A DNA stretch of 26,424 bases from Erythrobacter donghaensis (GTDB taxonomy: Bacteria > Pseudomonadota > Alphaproteobacteria > Sphingomonadales > Sphingomonadaceae), in NCBI RefSeq assembly GCF_001557325.1, contig NZ_LSJS01000217.1:1-26424 (forward strand). Direction: 5' to 3'. The position numbers and the translations under genes are program-made. The notes below the pieces were generated by a model. That model saw only the letters and a program-made list of their open reading frames with translations, did no database searches and had not been told where the DNA came from. This document shows positions 23,054 through 26,424 of the stretch, one piece after another; positions within the stretch are counted from its first letter, which is position 1; the number at the start of each line of letters is the position of its first letter.

Positions 23054-23581
23054 ATGCGCCAACGACCCAAGCGTGATGTCGCGCAGGAAATCACCAATCT
23101 GATCATCGCGACAATCGAGGCCGGAACGCTGCCCTGGCGCCGGCCCTGGAAGAAGACTGGGATGGGCGGAGCGCCGCTGCGCGCGGCAGGCGTCCCTTAC
23201 ACAGGGATCAACCGCCTCTATCTTTGGGCGGTCGCCGACCATTATGGTTATGGCTCGCGCTACTGGATGACCTGGCGGCAAGCCATCGAGCTTGGCGGAA
23301 AGGTGCGCAAGGGCGAGACCGCCGAGCCGAGCATCTACTTCAACAGCACGAAGAAGACTGCGATCGACCAGGCGACCGGCGAGGAATCCTCGAAAACAAT
23401 CCGGTTCATGCGCGCCTACAGTGTGTTCAACGCATCGCAAATCGACGGGCTGCCGCCGCATTTCTATCCGAGCCCGGTGCCTGACCCGCGTCCGAGACGA
23501 TCTGACGCTCCACACCGACAGCAAGGAGCGCCTGATCAGCGCGATCGAGCGAAACGAGGGCAACAAGACCAGCGCCCTTGA
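23054..23581 (+). pseudogene. ardC: ArdC antirestriction protein, truncated, with out-of-frame tail
   Basis: The first 145 or so residues are a good ArdC N-terminal (single-strand DNA binding) domain. They run from Asp-Val-Ala-Gln-Glu-Ile-Thr, through Leu-Pro-Trp-Arg-Arg-Pro-Trp and Tyr-Trp-Met-Thr-Trp-Arg-Gln-Ala, to Val-Phe-Asn-Ala-Ser-Gln-Ile-Asp-Gly-Leu-Pro. The metalloprotease-like domain with its HExxH motif, which should follow, is missing. After about position 23,485 the frame reads low-complexity Arg/Gln/Asp residues and stops. From there a different frame encodes the end of another gene. A deletion has joined the two. AGGAG 7 bases before the ATG suggests the fragment may still be translated. 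Confidence 0.8.
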
Positions 23582-23780
23582 GACGGTCGGCCGCCTCGAG
23601 ATCGATGCGCCGCGAGACAGCGGGGCCGGGCGGGACAAGTCGGACAAGACCTTCAATCCCGAGGTGCCTGCCGACCTCGCGAAGCCCAACAGCATGGATC
23701 TCAGCAAACACCGCGTGGCGGTTGAGCCCCGCGTCCCGGATAAGCCCTTCCCCGAAAAAGACATCAGCCTGGAGATCTGA
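23490..23780 (+). pseudogene. 3' remnant of an unrecognised gene fused behind ardC
   Basis: In a frame different from ArdC, about 96 codons to the TGA at 23778-23780 read as a normal protein tail. A charged helical block (Thr-Asp-Ser-Lys-Glu-Arg-Leu-Ile-Ser-Ala-Ile-Glu-Arg-Asn-Glu-Gly-Asn-Lys) is followed by a disordered Pro/Lys/Glu-rich end. It has no start of its own. It resembles the C-terminal end of a large conjugation or DNA-processing protein, but I cannot name it. The stop lies two bases before the next gene, so that gene probably once belonged to this gene's operon. Confidence 0.55.
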
Positions 23781-23782
23781 TC

Positions 23783-24067
23783 ATGCACCCTTCAGTCAAT
23801 TACGATTTCCTCGATCACGGCGACCATGTCCACTGGTGCGATGTCGAGGCTCAGGGAGCGGCCCACTGCGAAGAGCTGGCGATGCGCGAGCACTCGGCAA
23901 GGTCAGCCACCGATCCGCTTGCCGACGTAGGCCTCTCCATACTGATCGCGATGGCCATCACCATGGTCGTAGGAACTGCGTGGGGCTTGAGGCAGCGACG
24001 GAGATTATCGGATCTGAACGACGCGGGTGCGAGCATTCCGTCTCTACCAAGGGAAACCGGCGCCTGA
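23783..24067 (+). CDS. Small single-pass membrane protein, unknown
   Basis: This 94-residue protein has a His/Asp/Cys-containing N-terminal part (Asp-His-Gly-Asp-His-Val-His-Trp-Cys-Asp) and one membrane helix (about residues 49-68). A basic Arg-Gln-Arg-Arg-Arg stop-transfer and a short tail complete it. The N-terminal His and Cys residues could bind metal but this is only suggestive. GGAG lies 8 bases before the ATG. It follows the truncated gene by two bases. I do not recognise a family. Confidence 0.6.
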   Translation: MHPSVNYDFLDHGDHVHWCDVEAQGAAHCEELAMREHSARSATDPLADVGLSILIAMAITMVVGTAWGLRQRRRLSDLNDAGASIPSLPRETGA

Positions 24068-24112
24068 GTTTGGCGGACAATCCCCTTAACCTATTGATGA
24101 AAGGACAATAAG

Positions 24113-24316
24113 ATGAGCAGTTGGAATTTCGAGGACATGGGCGATTTTGCCGACGATGCCGCCGCCGAGCGTTGGGCCAAGCGCAACGAAATCGATCTGC
24201 GCGATATTCGTACCACCGCCAGCGGCAGGGGAGTGCGCCTCGAGGTACGGCGATCGTCGCTAGGCGACAATCGGGCGCATAGTGACCTTCGCGATGGGCG
24301 AAGGACGGGGTGGTAA
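24113..24316 (+). CDS. Small hypothetical protein
   Basis: This 67-residue soluble protein has an acidic, aromatic N-terminal third (Trp-Asn-Phe-Glu-Asp-Met-Gly-Asp-Phe) and a basic C-terminal half rich in Arg. There is no signal peptide or membrane segment. AAAGGA is 7 bases before the ATG, which supports real translation. It sits between two other small genes on the same strand with short gaps. I do not recognise it. Confidence 0.5.
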   Translation: MSSWNFEDMGDFADDAAAERWAKRNEIDLRDIRTTASGRGVRLEVRRSSLGDNRAHSDLRDGRRTGW

Positions 24317-24341
24317 CTGGTAAAAGGGGAACGGAAGCGCA

Positions 24342-24626
24342 ATGACCAACAGATCTTTGATCATCGGCCTGCCGGTCGTGGTGGCCGCCATCGCGGTGCC
24401 TGCGGCGGCAGAGGCCGCACCAGCTTCGGACGTAGCCAGCAGTTTGGCCGCGTTTGCCGAACAACAGGCTGGAGCCAACCCCGAAGCGCGCGCCGCCGAA
24501 AAGCGAGCGCGATATCTCGCTCGAAAGCAAGCTGGAAAAGCTGCAGGTTGCGCCGACTGTGCGAATTGTGCGCCGTGCGAGGCTTGCAAGGAATGCGACG
24601 ACCCCGATGAACGAAGCGAACGTTAG
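24342..24626 (+). CDS. Exported protein with six Cys at every third residue
   Basis: This 94-residue protein has a signal peptide (about residues 1-25, ending Ala-Ala-Glu-Ala-Ala). A helical, Ala/Arg/Glu-rich mature part follows (about 30-68), then the C-terminal motif CADCANCAPCEACKEC (Cys 70, 73, 76, 79, 82, 85) and an acidic-basic tail. The strict Cys-x-x-Cys ladder would make an efficient soft-metal ligand or a redox-active strip in the periplasm; neither is proven. A GGAAG lies 5 bases before the ATG. The neighbours are a small soluble protein upstream and a zinc-ribbon membrane protein downstream, all on the same strand. No known family comes to mind. Confidence 0.68.
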   Translation: MTNRSLIIGLPVVVAAIAVPAAAEAAPASDVASSLAAFAEQQAGANPEARAAEKRARYLARKQAGKAAGCADCANCAPCEACKECDDPDERSER

Positions 24627-24669
24627 CGGGATGCCTTGAACCGGCCGCACAGTCATCGGGAGAGCGGAT

Positions 24670-25140
24670 ATGAACATGGCGGCGGGGATCAGTAGCCCAC
24701 AGTGCCCCAAATGCAGCCGATCAGTCGGCCATTGGATGGATCGGCAGATCACGCACATCTGTGCCTCTTGTGGCGCGCCGCTCATTCGCTTCAGGGCAAG
24801 CCGCGCGCTCAGACTTTATCGCATCTTTACGGTGGCCGATCTGATCCGCATCACGGGATTGCTGGTGACGGTTGCGGCGATCCTCTCCGCTGTCGCATTT
24901 CCCCGCGGCATACGGGCTGCGGTCTTCATGGTAGCTACCGCGCTGCTCGCATTTGGCGCTGCCGACATCATGCAAGAGACTTTCGCGATGCGGGCCCGAC
25001 GCCGCCGAAGCGAAGCGATAATCGGAGGGCCAAAGGGCCAAACTTGGCGGGCAGTCGCACGAACGGTGGCAGGACTGACCTGCCTCATGCTCAGCTTTGT
25101 GGGTTTCATGATATGGGCGAGCGTCACCACCGAGATTTGA
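24670..25140 (+). CDS. Zinc-ribbon membrane protein, unknown
   Basis: This 156-residue protein begins with a four-Cys zinc ribbon, Cys-Pro-Lys-Cys (12-15) and Cys-Ala-Ser-Cys (31-34). Two membrane helices follow at about 58-97, then a basic loop (Arg-Ala-Arg-Arg-Arg-Arg) and a third helix at about 130-152. The ribbon should be cytoplasmic. GGGAG lies 7 bases before the ATG. The role is unknown. It is the last plus-strand gene before the convergent toxin-antitoxin pair. Confidence 0.62.
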   Translation: MNMAAGISSPQCPKCSRSVGHWMDRQITHICASCGAPLIRFRASRALRLYRIFTVADLIRITGLLVTVAAILSAVAFPRGIRAAVFMVATALLAFGAADIMQETFAMRARRRRSEAIIGGPKGQTWRAVARTVAGLTCLMLSFVGFMIWASVTTEI

Positions 25141-25246
25141 GAGCTCAGGATATCCAATATCAAACCATCAATCGCCTGCCGACTATGCAGTATCCGACCC
25201 GACAAGAAACACAGCTGGATGCTGCAGTTTCTGCTGGATTCCGCAA

Positions 25247-25780
25247 TCATTGCCAGGATGAGCGGTCTTTCGGCAGGCGATTTTCGTCATCGACGACGGC
25301 GACCTTGTGCGGCTTGTCTCGCGTCCAATGCCACAGGACCAGATTGATATCCCGCTCGCTGGCGCGCGCGGCAAAGGACGGGACGATGATTCCAGCGCAT
25401 CCCGCTTTGATCAGACGATCCGCGAGTTCCCACGTGGGCACGGGTTTGCGATCGGCGGCCAGCACTTCCCAGGCGCAAGCGAGTTCGGCTCGCGAGATCA
25501 GAGCGGCTGCAAGGCCCTCATCCTTCGTCAGATCGAGGATGTCGCTGCTATCGATCCGGTAACTGCAAAGGGTCATCGGCTGCGCTTTGAAAGCAAAGGC
25601 CTGCTGCGCCTCGAGCCATGCGGTCTCTAAGCGCAGCGATGTGTAAAAGCATGCGGTGCCCGGTCTGTTGAACCGACCGCCAAGCATCCGCGCACCCTCG
25701 CCGGATTCGGGATCGAAGGCCCACCCGGGATGATGCGCGCGGTAAGTCAGACCTTCGAACCGTATTACCGGCAGGGTCAA
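25247..25780 (-). CDS. RES-domain toxin
   Basis: This 177-residue RES-domain protein carries the family's conserved residues: Tyr-Arg-Ala-His near the N-terminus, Gly-Gly-Arg-Phe-Asn-Arg-Pro-Gly, Tyr-Thr-Ser-Leu-Arg-Leu-Glu-Thr-Ala with the Glu, and Val-Pro-Ser-Phe with the Ser. RES toxins of this class degrade NAD+ and arrest growth unless neutralised. The start is a TTG that overlaps the antitoxin stop (TTGA), the usual coupling in type II modules. The length is normal and no key residue is missing, so it looks active. Confidence 0.9.
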   Translation of the reverse strand: MTLPVIRFEGLTYRAHHPGWAFDPESGEGARMLGGRFNRPGTACFYTSLRLETAWLEAQQAFAFKAQPMTLCSYRIDSSDILDLTKDEGLAAALISRAELACAWEVLAADRKPVPTWELADRLIKAGCAGIIVPSFAARASERDINLVLWHWTRDKPHKVAVVDDENRLPKDRSSWQ

Positions 25781-26139
25781 GCAAACCCACCCTGTGCGAT
25801 GCGGGCAAGGTAGCTGCGAACGAGTTCTGCGCGCCCTTGACGGACCAATTCCTCGGCGGTTGCATCGCCCAGAGAGGGCAGGGGCTGCGACCGATACCAG
25901 GCATAAGCGGCAAGTTCACTTCCGGTCCACGGGATCACCCGGTTAATGATCTCGCTCATCTCGCGCAGGCGTGTCTGGGTCGACAGACTGCCAGATCGAG
26001 AGCTTTTGGAGACAGCATCGCGAGACAGGCCGGCAGCTGCGGCGAGCTCGGACTTGGTGATCCGCAAAGCTCCGGACAGCCGGTCGGGCGAGACGCCATC
26101 TTTGCCGGTAACTTCGCTCAGAAATGCAGCCGACGCCAT
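25777..26139 (-). CDS. Xre/MbcA/ParS-type antitoxin
   Basis: This 120-residue protein has an N-terminal helix-turn-helix (about residues 25-50, Thr-Lys-Ser-Glu-Leu-Ala-Ala-Ala-Ala-Gly-Leu-Ser-Arg-Asp-Ala-Val). The C-terminal toxin-binding domain is of the MbcA/ParS type (about 65-118, with Trp-Thr-Gly-Ser-Glu-Leu, a Leu-Pro-Ser-Leu-Gly-Asp-Ala-Thr-Ala-Glu-Glu-Leu block and Val-Arg-Ser-Tyr-Leu-Ala-Arg-Ile). It should bind the RES toxin and repress its own promoter. GAGG lies 4 bases before the ATG. Such pairs stabilise plasmids and ICEs, in line with the ParB-like gene nearby. Confidence 0.9.
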   Translation of the reverse strand: MASAAFLSEVTGKDGVSPDRLSGALRITKSELAAAAGLSRDAVSKSSRSGSLSTQTRLREMSEIINRVIPWTGSELAAYAWYRSQPLPSLGDATAEELVRQGRAELVRSYLARIAQGGFA

Positions 26140-26146
26140 AATGCCT

Positions 26147-26177
26147 CACACATTGCACGAAACACGTCCAATATGTG
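26147..26177 (-). promoter_or_regulatory. Inverted repeat upstream of the antitoxin, likely operator
   Basis: CACACATTG and CAATATGTG are inverted copies with one mismatch, 13 bases apart. They begin 8 bases before the antitoxin ATG, where an autorepressing antitoxin would bind. Confidence 0.5.
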
Positions 26178-26424
26178 GGGCAGCACTAAGCATGTCAAGA
26201 CCATCCAAGGGCAAGCGCGAGGATCGAGGGCGCTCAACACCGCGAGGGCATCCGCGGGTTGCCCAAGTCCTTCCTTGCGTGCCATGTAACCGCTGATCCA
26301 CTGGTAGACACTTGAGAGTATCGTCGTTATCTAGCAGAGGGGTGTCATTTCTGTTTCGCGCTAGCAGTTCTTGTCTCTGCAATTTAGACAAGACACTATT
26401 TCCGCTAGATAGAGATGTCACTGC
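26178..26424. other. Gene-free right end with nested inverted repeats
   Basis: I see no convincing gene. The right half contains an outer inverted pair TATCTAGC (26328-26335) and GCTAGATA (26404-26411), and an inner pair CTTGTCT (26370-26376) and AGACAAG (26386-26392). CTAGCAG occurs twice in direct orientation (26331 and 26361). Several TGTC/GACA elements lie in the block. This could be a recombination (res-like) site, an origin-type region or the edge of a mobile element; the window ends before it can be resolved. Confidence 0.4.

Noticed and set aside
26146..26421. 91-codon minus-strand frame at the right edge
   Set aside because: It starts at a GTG without a site, overlaps the inverted repeats and the antitoxin operator, and has no recognisable features.
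1..26424. CRISPR arrays, tRNA or rRNA genes
   Set aside because: No regularly spaced direct repeats, cloverleaf-like segments or rRNA-like stretches were seen on either strand.

Overview
The window is high-GC and looks like a metal-resistance accessory region, plasmid- or ICE-borne, from an alphaproteobacterium, most likely a sphingomonad (Sphingomonadales). That placement is an inference from gene style: a Tat-exported CopA with a Met/His-rich insert, a glutaredoxin-MauE protein, a large ParB-like protein next to ArdC, and small exported Cys-rich proteins. I see no intact transposase, integrase, tRNA, rRNA or CRISPR array.

Layout. Positions 1-690 hold the end of an unrecognised gene and a possible decayed reading frame. 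From 6858 down to 679 (minus strand) runs one compact block: a CnrY-like anti-sigma, a CnrX-like periplasmic sensor and an ECF sigma factor, then copA, copB, copC, copD and a SnoaL-like exported protein. Most junctions overlap or nearly touch. The same two-part promoter motif occurs before the anti-sigma gene and immediately before copA, so the sigma factor probably drives both its own genes and the copper genes. A MerR regulator (6902-7309) is divergent from a glutaredoxin-MauE membrane protein (7383-8120), with a near-copy of the mercury operator between them. Next on the plus strand is a three-gene operon: DUF305 protein, lipoprotein, membrane-anchored cytochrome c (8626-10168).

From 17418 down to 10496 (minus strand) lies a czc-type efflux operon: a CzcI-like small protein, CzcC, CzcB, CzcA of the Co/Zn/Cd (HME1) class, and a small CDF-like transporter. 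Beyond it a CadR/PbrR-like regulator (plus) is divergent from a second CDF-like transporter and an unusual SRPBCC-DUF3703 fusion (minus), with a clear MerR-type operator between. A YnfA-like membrane protein follows the regulator.

From about 20,000 the region turns to backbone and small exported proteins. A pair of secreted Cys-rich proteins includes a 49-residue peptide with three evenly spaced Cys-Cys pairs and its own terminator. A large ParB-like protein follows, then a truncated ArdC fused to foreign sequence, five small uncharacterised genes (one with six Cys at every third residue), and an Xre/RES toxin-antitoxin pair. The right edge holds a gene-free block with nested inverted repeats.

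Taken together, the genes cover periplasmic copper oxidation and binding (Cop), trans-envelope efflux of divalent metals (Czc), inner-membrane cation export (two CDF-like proteins), thiol chemistry in the membrane (glutaredoxin-MauE) and several Cys-rich exported metal-ligand candidates. They are controlled by three distinct metal sensors: a CnrX-type, a MerR-like and a CadR-like one.
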